Below, in pieces: positions 15,512 through 22,761 of a stretch of 27,025 nucleotides of DNA (its first letter is position 1; each line of letters opens with the position of its first letter). Position numbers and translations under genes: made by a program. Origin of the DNA: Pseudorhodobacter antarcticus (GTDB lineage: Bacteria; Pseudomonadota; Alphaproteobacteria; Rhodobacterales; Rhodobacteraceae); the NCBI GenBank assembly GCA_945897655.1, contig CAMDHB010000004.1, forward strand, positions 1-27,025. Direction: 5' to 3'. Under the pieces are notes generated by a model that searched no databases, was not told the origin of the DNA, and saw only the letters and a program-made list of their open reading frames with translations.

Positions 15512-16328
15512 GAAACGGTCTTTCTGGGCGGCGTTGGGTTTCGGCATGACAATGGGTATGGGGGCTGCGTTTTCGGTGCAGGCCCATGAATTCTGGTTCA
15601 TGCCAGAGGATTTCACGTTGGACGCTGGCGCGCAAGTGCGGGCACAACTGCGCAACGGATCGCATATGGTGGGGGTCGACCTGCCCTATCTGCCCGAGAA
15701 CCTGCCGCGGTATGAGGTCGTGCTGGGCGACACGGTCACCCCGATCACCGCACGGATTGGCGACGTGCCAGCCGTCAATGTGGCGGTTGCGGGAAGCGGT
15801 TTGGCCATTCTGGTGGCCGAGACCATTGATCTGGCGGTAACCTATAAGGAATTCGCCGTGTTCAAGGGCTTTACCGAACACAAGGCCATGCCGCAAATCG
15901 CCGAACAACACATTGCACGCGGTTTGCCCGACAAGGAGTTCACCGAATCCTACAGGCGCTATGTCAAATCGCTGGTCGCCATCGGGGATGGGGCGGGCGA
16001 GGATCGTTTACTGGGGATGCGGATTGAGATTGTGGCGCTGGCCAACCCCTATACCGATGACATATCGCAGGGCATGCCCTTGCAGGTGTTCATGGATGGC
16101 AAACCGCGTGTTGGGGCGCAGTTGCTGATGCTGGCGACCGACGCGGCCGGGGTGGTGACAGAGGTACCCTACGTCACCGATGCCGATGGCAAGGCAGTTG
16201 TGGCGGCGGTATCCGGGTCAACCTACTTGGCGGACAGCGTGGACATCTTTGCCCTGCCCAACAATGACGTGACGAAGGGCCCCGTCTGGCATTCGGATTG
16301 GGCGTCAATGACCTATATGGTGCCCTGA
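15510..16328 (+). CDS. Periplasmic DUF4198 family protein (metal-uptake associated)
   Basis: The 272-residue protein has a signal peptide (residues 1-25, SVQA|HEFWF) and a mature chain starting H26-E-F-W-F-M-P, the typical opening of DUF4198 proteins. The middle carries KEFAVFKGFTEHKAMPQIAEQH and ESYRRYVKSLVAIGDG. The C-terminal half is a beta-sandwich-like region (GMPLQVFMDGKPRVGAQLLMLATDAAGVVTEVPYVTDADGKA). DUF4198 members are often encoded with nickel/cobalt transporters, and some are thought to deliver metal in the periplasm. Here the neighbour is the divergent HupE/UreJ-like gene, which fits. The start ATG 15510 overlaps that gene's start; later ATGs (15546, 15552) would cut off the basic n-region of the signal peptide. 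No strong ribosome site is visible. Confidence 0.78.
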   Translation: MKRSFWAALGFGMTMGMGAAFSVQAHEFWFMPEDFTLDAGAQVRAQLRNGSHMVGVDLPYLPENLPRYEVVLGDTVTPITARIGDVPAVNVAVAGSGLAILVAETIDLAVTYKEFAVFKGFTEHKAMPQIAEQHIARGLPDKEFTESYRRYVKSLVAIGDGAGEDRLLGMRIEIVALANPYTDDISQGMPLQVFMDGKPRVGAQLLMLATDAAGVVTEVPYVTDADGKAVVAAVSGSTYLADSVDIFALPNNDVTKGPVWHSDWASMTYMVP

Positions 16329-16399
16329 GCTTTCTGCCTGCCCGCGCTTGAAGCGTGGGGGGGCCTGAGGTAAACAGCGGCCAGAGACAGGAGAGCTTG

Positions 16400-17005
16400 A
16401 TGGAAAAATTCACCAAAATGACTGGCATCGCGGCACCCATGCCGCTGGTCAACATCGACACCGACATGATCATCCCCAAGCAGTTCCTGAAAACCATTGC
16501 CCGCACCGGCCTAGGCAAGAACCTGTTTGACGAGATGCGCTATACCCAGGACGGGGCCGAAATTGCGGCCTTTGTGCTGAACCAGCCTGCGTACCGCAGT
16601 GCCGAGATTCTGGTGGCGGGCGACAATTTCGGTTGCGGATCAAGCCGAGAGCATGCGCCCTGGGCGCTGTTGGACTTTGGCATCCGCTGTGTCATCAGCA
16701 CCAGCTTTGCTGACATCTTTTACAACAACTGCTTCAAGAACGGCATCCTGCCCATCGTGATGCCGCAAGAGGTGGTGGACGTGCTGATGGCAGATGCCCG
16801 CAAAGGGGCCAATGCCCGCCAGACGGTTGATCTGGAAGCGCAGACGGTGACCACGTCGGATGGTCAGGTTTTTGCCTTCGAGGTGGACAGCCACCGCAAG
16901 CATTGCCTGATCAATGGGTTGGACGATATCGGCCTGACGCTGGAGAAAGCCGTGGCGATTGACTCGTTCGAAGCCAAGGCGGCGGCGCTGCGTCCTTGGG
17001 CGTAA
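16400..17005 (+). CDS. leuD: 3-isopropylmalate dehydratase small subunit LeuD
   Basis: The 201-residue protein is the swivel-domain subunit of isopropylmalate isomerase, partner of LeuC. Motifs are PLVNIDTDMIIPKQFLKTI near the N-terminus, GDNFGCGSSREHAPWALLDFGIRCVISTSFADIFYNNCFKNGILPI in the centre, and the FEVDSHRKHCLINGLDDIGLTL tail, all characteristic of LeuD. AGGAG lies seven bases before ATG 16400, fixing the start; a longer in-frame reading from 16355 has no support. It is followed by a strong terminator. Because the DUF4198 gene lies directly upstream on the same strand, leuD may be read from that promoter or from its own in the 71-base gap. Confidence 0.96.
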   Translation: MEKFTKMTGIAAPMPLVNIDTDMIIPKQFLKTIARTGLGKNLFDEMRYTQDGAEIAAFVLNQPAYRSAEILVAGDNFGCGSSREHAPWALLDFGIRCVISTSFADIFYNNCFKNGILPIVMPQEVVDVLMADARKGANARQTVDLEAQTVTTSDGQVFAFEVDSHRKHCLINGLDDIGLTLEKAVAIDSFEAKAAALRPWA

Positions 17006-17028
17006 ACCAGCAAAACCACAAGATATGG

Positions 17029-17066
17029 GGCCGCCTTGATTAAGTCGATCAAGGCGGCCTTTTTTT
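17029..17066 (+). terminator. Strong rho-independent terminator after leuD
   Basis: A perfect 12-bp GC-rich stem (17029-17040 and 17048-17059) with a 7-base loop (TAAGTCG) is followed at once by seven T residues. It starts 23 bases after the leuD stop and closes that transcript. Confidence 0.92.
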
Positions 17067-17172
17067 CACCATGCGATTGATTCAATCCTGCAACACCTTG
17101 TCCCTGAAAGGGCCATAGGGATTAGGTCATGTTAACCAAGTGGTTGCGGGATGACATGAAAGAAGGCACAAT

Positions 17173-18108
17173 TTGGGCAATATTGAGGCAGCCCGCCATA
17201 ATGTGCGGGATATCATCGGAACAAGGGCCTGGCAGAGTATCAGGTTCGTCCGGACAAAGGGTGCAGGGGTAGTGATCTCGCGATTGGCAGGGGCTGCGAC
17301 GCGTGCGGTATTGGTGATGATTGTCATCGCCACGCCGACCCTATTGCTGACGGATGTGCGCCCGGACACCCAAGAGATGGTGGCGCTTGTCGCACTGTTT
17401 GCTGGCGCGCTGACCTTTGTGGAATACAAGGCGGTCTATCCCGGATTGTTCGAATTCCGCGACGCCCCGCCGTTCAACCGGATCCGGTTCTTGATGCTGT
17501 TTGGCACGGTGTTCTGCCTGTCGGCCATCGAACGCGGGCGGACGGACCCGTCGACCATGACGGAACTGATCCACGCCGTGGGCGCGCTGATCGGGCTGTC
17601 GATGGATTTCCCCTATAGCCCCGTGCGTCTGGCCACGCTGATGATGTCCAGCGGTGCTACCGAGGCACAGGTGGGGGCAGTGCGGACGGCGGCGGGGATG
17701 TCCTATCTCATCTCATTGATATCGCTGGCGGTATTTGCCATTCAGTTGCGCCTTGGGTCTTGGCCGCGCCGGGACAGGCCATTCAACGTGTGGGTCAATC
17801 TGCCGACCTTTGACCCGACCTCGGGGGGGGATGTGGTGGCGCGGTTGACGCGCGATGCCCGCGTTAACATTGCGTTAGGGTTTTTGCTGCCATTCTTGAC
17901 GCCAGCCGTGGTGGGGATTGCTTCTGTCGGGTTTCAACCGCTGGAACTGACCTCGTCGCAAACCCTGATCTGGACAATGACGGCATGGGCCTTTCTTCCC
18001 GCCAGCCTTTTCATGCGCGGCATCGCGATGGGCCGGGTGGCCGACATGATCGCCGACCGGCGCCGGGCCGAGGGTGGCGTTGGTGGTGGGGAATTGTCGC
18101 CGGTCTGA
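17173..18108 (+). CDS. Uncharacterised multi-pass membrane protein
   Basis: The 311-residue protein has about seven hydrophobic segments (near 44-62, 70-92, 104-120, 131-155, 173-196, 236-258, 269-288) and basic ends. I do not recognise a named family. The segment RRDRPFNVWVNLPTFDPTSGGDVVARLTRDARVNIALG between TM5 and TM6 is a conspicuous soluble loop. The start is a TTG at 17173 with AAGAAGG six bases upstream; no ATG occurs in frame before the first membrane segment, and an in-frame TGA at 17152-17154 limits extension. A short inverted repeat (AACCA-AG-TGGTT, 17135-17146) lies upstream. Its last 124 bases overlap the following gene, which indicates an operon. Confidence 0.68.
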   Translation: MGNIEAARHNVRDIIGTRAWQSIRFVRTKGAGVVISRLAGAATRAVLVMIVIATPTLLLTDVRPDTQEMVALVALFAGALTFVEYKAVYPGLFEFRDAPPFNRIRFLMLFGTVFCLSAIERGRTDPSTMTELIHAVGALIGLSMDFPYSPVRLATLMMSSGATEAQVGAVRTAAGMSYLISLISLAVFAIQLRLGSWPRRDRPFNVWVNLPTFDPTSGGDVVARLTRDARVNIALGFLLPFLTPAVVGIASVGFQPLELTSSQTLIWTMTAWAFLPASLFMRGIAMGRVADMIADRRRAEGGVGGGELSPV

Positions 18109-19127
18109 TCCTGCTGGCGCTGTGTCTGCCCCTGCGGGCCGAGGTGCTGCGGGTTGCGACCTATAATCCTGAACTGACGCGCGGTGGGCCGGGGCTGGTT
18201 CTGCAAGGCTTACGCAAGCGCAATGATCCGCAGATGATGGCGGTGGTCGCGGTGTTGGCGCGGCTGGATGCGGATGTCGTGGTGCTGACCGGAATTGACT
18301 ATGACTTTGGTCAGGCTGCGGTGACCGAACTGGCGGGGGCACTGCGCGAAGGGGGGGCGGACTATCCCTATGTGCTGGCGCTGCGGCCGAACACCGGGGT
18401 GCCGACGGGGTTGGATCTGGACGGTAATGGTCAGACGGGCGAGGCGCGGGATGCGCAAGGCTTTGGCCGGTTTGCCGGAGCGGCGGGGATGGCGGTGCTG
18501 TCGCGATTGCCGCTGGGCGAGGTGCGGGATTTTTCAGGGCTTTTGTGGCGTGATTTGCCGGGGGCGGATTTGCCGCCGGACATGACGGACGCTGCGCGGG
18601 AGGTGCAGGTGCTGTCCACCTCGGGACATTATGAGGTGGCGGTGGGGGCGTTGCGACTGTTGATATGGTACGCCACGCCGCCGGTGTTTGACGGGCCTGA
18701 GGACAGGAACGGGCGGCGCAACAAGGATGAGGCGTTGTTGTGGCTGCGGTTGTTGGAGGGGGGGCTGCCTTGGGCGGCACCTGAGGGGCCGTTCGTGATT
18801 CTGGGGCAGTCCAATCTGGATCCGGTGGATGGGGATGGGCTGCATCAGGGGATGGCGGCCTTGATGGAGTCTGGTGCGGTGCAGGACCCTAGGCCACGGG
18901 GCACGGCTAGCCGGCAGGATGCGGGGCAGAGTGGAGATGCTGCCTTGGATACCGCGTTTTATGCCAAGGGCGTGGGGGGGTTGCGGGTGGATGTGCTGCT
19001 GCCATCGGCGGGGTTGCGGGTGGTGGCGTCGGGCGTGATGTGGCCCGACGACAGTGATCCCTTTGCCGCTACGCTGGCGGCGGCGTCGCGTCACCGACCG
19101 GTCTGGGCGGATATTGACCTGCCATGA
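17985..19127 (+). CDS. Endonuclease/exonuclease/phosphatase (EEP) family protein, catalytic motifs altered
   Basis: The 380-residue frame contains a membrane-anchor or signal segment (WWWGIVAGLILLALCLPLRA, about 35-55). It then shows an EEP-type domain: LRVATYNPEL, DADVVVLTGIDYDFG, RPNTGVPTGLDLDGNGQTG, DAQGFGRFAGAAGMAVLS, TPPVFDGPEDRNGRRNKDEALLW, GQSNLDPVDGDG and ASRHRPVWADIDLP. EEP enzymes use a GD-x-N motif and a terminal SDH. Here the former reads GQSN and the latter SRH, so at least the GD-x-N Asp is replaced. Activity is therefore doubtful, or the protein binds rather than cuts. The only in-frame standard start before the hydrophobic segment is ATG 17985, inside the preceding gene and with a poor ribosome site; I accept it with reserve. 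The 3' end overlaps the convergent epimerase-like gene by 37 bases. Confidence 0.72.
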   Translation: MGLSSRQPFHARHRDGPGGRHDRRPAPGRGWRWWWGIVAGLILLALCLPLRAEVLRVATYNPELTRGGPGLVLQGLRKRNDPQMMAVVAVLARLDADVVVLTGIDYDFGQAAVTELAGALREGGADYPYVLALRPNTGVPTGLDLDGNGQTGEARDAQGFGRFAGAAGMAVLSRLPLGEVRDFSGLLWRDLPGADLPPDMTDAAREVQVLSTSGHYEVAVGALRLLIWYATPPVFDGPEDRNGRRNKDEALLWLRLLEGGLPWAAPEGPFVILGQSNLDPVDGDGLHQGMAALMESGAVQDPRPRGTASRQDAGQSGDAALDTAFYAKGVGGLRVDVLLPSAGLRVVASGVMWPDDSDPFAATLAAASRHRPVWADIDLP

Positions 19128-20011
19128 GGGGTCATCAGGTTCGGGGCCAGTGTCGCCAGTTCGGCGCGCAGCACATCGTCCAGCGGGGTCAGGCGGAAGT
19201 CGGGCAAGAGGGCGGCCAAGGGGGCGGGGTCGAGGGCGTGCGAGGTGCTGAAGAGGTAGCGCATCTCATTCAGTTCGCGGGCCAGTTCCCAGAACGGGCC
19301 AGCCAGCCGCATGAACCACCACATGAAGGGGGTCAGGCGCATCTTTTTGCCGCTGAGGCGTTCCAGATGGGCGGCGATGTCTTCAAAGCGCAGGGTGTAG
19401 CCGGCAAAGGGGATGTCGGCAAAGGCGGGCAGGTTGGCGCGGATGTCGGCCAGGGCTGCGGCGGCGCGGGCCATGTCGGGCAGATAGGCATAGGCGCGCA
19501 TCGTTCCGGGGGCGGTGGCGTTGGTGATGCGGCCCTTGGCCACCGATTTCAGGGCGACCATGTTCCAGAAGCTTTTGGGCGAGGCGGGGTCGATGAAATC
19601 GCCGCCGCGCAGGATGATCACGCGCAGGCCTTGGGTCGTGGCGGCGCGGTACTCCGCCTCCATCTTGGCCCGGATGGCACCCTTGCGGGCGACGGGGCGG
19701 TGGGGGGTGTTGGCGCCCCAGGGGCCGGGCTGGTCGCCGTAGACATAGACGTTGCCGGGGACGAGGACGGTGGCACCTGAGGCAAGGCCAGCGGCGATGA
19801 CATCGGCGGTGATTTGCGGGATCAGGCGGTCCCAGGCGTGATAGTTGGGCGGGTTCAGCGCGTTGACGATCAGGTCAACCCCCATCGCGGCGGCGGTCAT
19901 GTCGGTGCCGCGCTGGAAGGTTTTGACCGTCCAATCGGCGGCCGCAAAGGCGCGGGCGGCTTGGCTGCCGAAGTGGCCGGAAGCGCCGAGAACGAGAACT
20001 GTCTGTGTCAT
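19091..20011 (-). CDS. NAD(P)-binding epimerase/reductase-like protein (atypical extended SDR)
   Basis: The 306-residue protein begins with a Rossmann nucleotide-binding fold: TVLVLGASGHFGSQAARAFA, with G9-x-x-G12-x-x-G15. Typical NAD-dependent epimerase features follow: LIVNALNPPNYHAW, TVLVPGNVYVYGDQPGPWG, GAIRAKMEAEYRAATTQGLRVIILRGGDFI, YAYLPDMARAAAAL. The catalytic Y-x-x-x-K of classic SDRs is not evident at the usual place, so it groups with atypical SDRs whose substrates cannot be read from sequence. ATG 20011 directly precedes the Rossmann strand. It is divergent from a LysR gene, which probably controls it, and overlaps the EEP-like gene at its 3' end. Confidence 0.84.
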   Translation of the reverse strand: MTQTVLVLGASGHFGSQAARAFAAADWTVKTFQRGTDMTAAAMGVDLIVNALNPPNYHAWDRLIPQITADVIAAGLASGATVLVPGNVYVYGDQPGPWGANTPHRPVARKGAIRAKMEAEYRAATTQGLRVIILRGGDFIDPASPKSFWNMVALKSVAKGRITNATAPGTMRAYAYLPDMARAAAALADIRANLPAFADIPFAGYTLRFEDIAAHLERLSGKKMRLTPFMWWFMRLAGPFWELARELNEMRYLFSTSHALDPAPLAALLPDFRLTPLDDVLRAELATLAPNLMTPHGRSISAQTGR

Positions 20012-20059
20012 GTGCTGTCCTTTCCTGTGGTTGAGGAGAATATGGACCCAAGGCTCGTG

Positions 20060-20097
20060 AATGGATATTGGCAGGATTTCTGGGTGTGATATTCATT
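20060..20097. promoter_or_regulatory. Candidate LysR-type operator in the divergent SDR-LysR gap
   Basis: An imperfect inverted repeat, AATGGATAT (20060-20068) and ATATTCATT (20089-20097), matches at 8 of 9 positions with a 20-base spacer, in an AT-rich patch between the two divergent starts. LysR regulators usually bind such sites between their own gene and the target. It covers an alternative ATG at 20061, which favours the LysR start at 20103. Confidence 0.4.
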
Positions 20098-20102
20098 TAT
20101 GT

Positions 20103-20987
20103 ATGGATAACCCCGACTGGACCCTGTTTCGTTCGTTTCTGAGCGTGGCCGAAACCGGCTCGCTTTCCGGCGCGGCGCGAGCGTTGCAGTTGAGCCAGCC
20201 GACGCTGGGACGTCATATTGCCGAGTTGGAGGCGGCGTTGGGGGTGGTGCTGTTCACAAGGGCGGCGCGGGGGTTGGTGTTGACGGATGCTGGGGCGGCC
20301 ATGTTGACGGGCGCGCGGCAGATGCGCGAGGCGGCGGCGGCGCTGGCGATGATGGCGGCGGGGCGGGAGCAGTCGTTGACAGGGACGGTGCGGGTCACGG
20401 CAAGCCGGGTCGTGTCGCATTACCTGTTGCCGCCGATATTGGCCGAGTTGCGGGTGCAGGAACCGGGGATCGACATTGAACTGGTGCCGTCTGACAGCAC
20501 CGAAAACCTGCTGTTCCGCGAGGCGGATATTGCGCTGCGGATGTACCGGCCCACGCAGTTGAACGTGGTGACGCGGCATCTGGGTGACCTGCCGACTGCG
20601 ATTTATGCGGCGAAATCCTATCTGGACCGGCATGGGCGGCCGCAGGGGGTGGGGGAGTTGATGGGTTTGGACTTCGTTGGTTTTGACCGGTCTGACCTGA
20701 TCCTGCGTCTGATGGCGGGTTTGGGGATTGCGCGGCGGCGTGAGGATTTTGCGCTGCGCTGCGATGATCAGGTGGTGTATTGGGCGCTGGTGCGGGCGGG
20801 GTGCGGGATTGGGGCGACGCAGTGCCCGATTGGGGACGCGGACCCGCTGGTGGAGCGGGTGGCGCCTTTTGTCCCCCTGCCCGCCCTGCCCGTCTGGCTG
20901 ACCGCACCTGAGGCGTTGCGGCAGAACCCGCGGGTGCGGCGGGTGATGGATCATTTGTCGGGGGCGTTTCAGCGGCTGACAGTTTAG
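20103..20987 (+). CDS. LysR family transcriptional regulator
   Basis: The 294-residue protein has an N-terminal winged helix-turn-helix (about 5-64: DWTLFRSFLSVAETGSLSGAARALQLSQPTLGRHIAELEAALGVVLFTR). A substrate-binding domain (about 90-290) follows, with TGTVRVTASRVVSHYLLPPILAELRVQEPGIDIELV at its start. It probably senses a small metabolite and regulates the divergent SDR gene. ATG 20103 matches the usual start of the HTH; an ATG at 20061 has an AAGG ribosome-like site but would place the candidate operator inside the coding region. Its TAG stop shares bases with the TAA of fliI (TTAG, 20984-20987), so the two genes converge without any spacer or terminator. Confidence 0.9.
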   Translation: MDNPDWTLFRSFLSVAETGSLSGAARALQLSQPTLGRHIAELEAALGVVLFTRAARGLVLTDAGAAMLTGARQMREAAAALAMMAAGREQSLTGTVRVTASRVVSHYLLPPILAELRVQEPGIDIELVPSDSTENLLFREADIALRMYRPTQLNVVTRHLGDLPTAIYAAKSYLDRHGRPQGVGELMGLDFVGFDRSDLILRLMAGLGIARRREDFALRCDDQVVYWALVRAGCGIGATQCPIGDADPLVERVAPFVPLPALPVWLTAPEALRQNPRVRRVMDHLSGAFQRLTV

Positions 20988-22291
20988 CGGGTGTTCAGGA
21001 CGGCATGGAGGCGGCGGAAGCTGCCTTCGACACCATCGGGCGGGGCGGGTTCGGCAAGGAAGGCGTCCAGGGCGGGCCAGATCTTCACGGCAAGGTCGAT
21101 CTGCGGGTCGGAGCCTTTGGAATAGAGACCCGCCTGTATCATCATCTCGGCCCGGTCATAGGTGCCCAAGAGTTTGCGGGCCATCGAGATTTCGGCGTTC
21201 TGGGCTGGGGTTGCCGCATCGGGCAGGCTGCGCGAGACGGAGCGCAGAAGATCAATCGCGGGAAAGCGGCCGCGTTCGGCAATCTTGCGGTCCATCACCA
21301 CATGGCCGTCAAGGACGCCGCGCAGGATGTCGGCCACGGTTTCCTCCATATCGGACCCCGCCACCAGCACGGTGAAAACGGCGGTGATGTCGCCAGACCC
21401 CTCAGGCCCCGGGCCAGCGCGTTCGGCCCAGCCCATGATGGCGGGCGCAACGGAGGGGGGGTAGCCGCGCAGGGAGGCGACCTCTCCGCCGGCGAGGGCA
21501 ACCTCGCGGTAGGCTTCGGCAAAGCGGGTGACGGAATCGGCGAGGAGAAGGACGTGCAGGCCCTGATCGCGAAAGTGTTCGGCCACGGCCATTGCGGCCC
21601 AGGCGCAGCGGCGGCGGACGAGGGGGGATTGGTCGGAGGTGGCGGTGACGACGACGGCGCGTTTCATCCCCTCGGGGCCCAGGACCCGTTCGATGAATTC
21701 GCGCAGTTCGCGGCCACGTTCGCCGATCAGGGCGATGACGACGACATCGGAGGAGACGCCGCGGGCGAAGTTGCCCAGAAGGGTGGATTTGCCGACGCCG
21801 GAGCCTGCAAAGAGGCCAATTCGCTGGCCCCGGACGAGGGGGAGGAGGGTGTCAAAGATGGCGACGCCGGTTTCAAGGCGTTCACCAAAGCGGCGGCGTT
21901 GGGCGGCGGGCGGGGCGGGGGCGAGGAGGGGGCGCTGCGTGGGGCCACGGTAGAGGGGGCGGCCATCAAGGGGGGTGCCGAAGGGGTCGATCACGCGGCC
22001 GATCCAGGAATTGTCGGGGGCAAGGCCGGATTGGCCGCGCAGGCGGACCACTTCGCCGATGGCGAGGCCTTCGGCGAGGCTGTCGGTCAGGATGGTGATG
22101 CTTTCGGGGCGGAGGGCGACCACCTCACCACCCAGATGTTGGCCGATCTGGACGCGGTCGCCCAGGGTTGCGACACCCTCTAGCCCGCGCACGATGACGG
22201 TGCCGCGCGCCACCTCGACCACGCGGCCAAGGCGGGTGGATTGGGTCACGGTAGAGATTTCGGAAACCAAGGCATCAAAAACACTGGCCAC
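20984..22291 (-). CDS. fliI: Flagellar export ATPase FliI
   Basis: The 435-residue protein is the hexameric ATPase of the flagellar type III export apparatus, related to the F1 beta subunit. Walker A is GSGVGKST (163-170), followed by ALIGERGRELREFIE (187-201). Walker B is HVLLLADS (246-253) and SVTRFAEAYREVALAGGE follows. The sequence RGYPPSVAPAIMGWAERAG and the C-terminal SMARKLLGTYDRAEMMIQAGLYSKGSDPQID are typical of FliI. It energises and orders substrate delivery with FliH and FliJ, which are not in this window. The start is a GTG at 22291 with GGGAGA about six bases upstream; the frame continues upstream to 22567 only across the divergent flgB gene, so that extension is rejected. Confidence 0.95.
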   Translation of the reverse strand: MASVFDALVSEISTVTQSTRLGRVVEVARGTVIVRGLEGVATLGDRVQIGQHLGGEVVALRPESITILTDSLAEGLAIGEVVRLRGQSGLAPDNSWIGRVIDPFGTPLDGRPLYRGPTQRPLLAPAPPAAQRRRFGERLETGVAIFDTLLPLVRGQRIGLFAGSGVGKSTLLGNFARGVSSDVVVIALIGERGRELREFIERVLGPEGMKRAVVVTATSDQSPLVRRRCAWAAMAVAEHFRDQGLHVLLLADSVTRFAEAYREVALAGGEVASLRGYPPSVAPAIMGWAERAGPGPEGSGDITAVFTVLVAGSDMEETVADILRGVLDGHVVMDRKIAERGRFPAIDLLRSVSRSLPDAATPAQNAEISMARKLLGTYDRAEMMIQAGLYSKGSDPQIDLAVKIWPALDAFLAEPAPPDGVEGSFRRLHAVLNTR

Positions 22292-22338
22292 GGGATTCTC
22301 CCTTTGTTCGCTGATTACGGTTTCTAAAGGAATCACCC

Positions 22339-22353
22339 TTAAGCCTTGGTGAA
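22339..22353 (+). promoter_or_regulatory. Candidate CtrA-binding site in the fliI-flgB intergenic region
   Basis: TTAAGCCTTGGTGAA matches the CtrA consensus TTAA-N7-TTAA at 7 of 8 defined bases. It lies 23 bases before the flgB start and 48 bases from the fliI start, in the only gap of the flagellar block. CtrA controls flagellar genes in many Alphaproteobacteria. No sigma-54 (TGGC-N8-TTGC) promoter is visible there. Confidence 0.4.
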
Positions 22354-22375
22354 GTTGGTCGAGGGAGAAGCCCCG

Positions 22376-22759
22376 ATGTTTGAGACACTGGATCTGACGC
22401 GAATGGCACGGGCGATGGCGGCGCAGGCCGGCGCGCGTCTGGGTGTGATTGCCCGCAACGTGGCCCAGGCGGATACGCCCGGGTACAAGGCGATGGACCT
22501 GCCCGATTTCGCGACCAGCTATCAGGCGGCATCCCCGGGAGGTATGCGCGCCACGCGGCCGGGGCATCTGGCTGTGGCTTCCAAGATGCTGGAACCGGTG
22601 CTGGAGCCTTCGGCCGGGGAAGCGGCGCCCGATGGCAATACGGTGTCATTGGCCCGTGAAATGGTGAAATCGGTCGATGCGCGGCAGCAGCATGACATGG
22701 CGCTGTCGGTCTATCGCGCCACATCCGAGATTGTCCGCACCTCATTAGGGCGGCGCTGA
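22376..22759 (+). CDS. flgB: Flagellar proximal rod protein FlgB
   Basis: The 127-residue protein shows the FlgB signature NVAQADTPGYKAMDLPDF (about 34-51) and the C-terminal helix region MVKSVDARQQHDMALSVYRATSEIVRTSLG. It forms part of the proximal rod after export through the flagellar type III system and has no cleaved signal peptide. ATG 22376 has GGGAGAAG upstream at a proper distance; an earlier in-frame start at 22346 would add ten unrelated residues. It is the first gene of a nine-gene operon. Confidence 0.94.
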   Translation: MFETLDLTRMARAMAAQAGARLGVIARNVAQADTPGYKAMDLPDFATSYQAASPGGMRATRPGHLAVASKMLEPVLEPSAGEAAPDGNTVSLAREMVKSVDARQQHDMALSVYRATSEIVRTSLGRR

Positions 22760-22761
22760 TC

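Noticed and set aside
16341..16360. Hairpin with one G-U pair between the DUF4198 gene and leuD
   Set aside because: The loop is very short and no T run follows, so I did not call it a terminator.
17135..17146. Short inverted repeat with a TTAACCA core before the seven-TM gene, considered as a CtrA site
   Set aside because: The second half-site matches poorly, and a 12-base repeat alone is too weak to call.
20097..20954. Minus-strand open frame opposite the LysR gene
   Set aside because: Arg/His/Gln/Pro-rich shadow sequence; the LysR fold is clear on the plus strand.
21005..22183. Long plus-strand open frame (392 codons) opposite fliI
   Set aside because: Gly/Ala/Asp-rich shadow without motifs; the ATPase signatures are on the minus strand.
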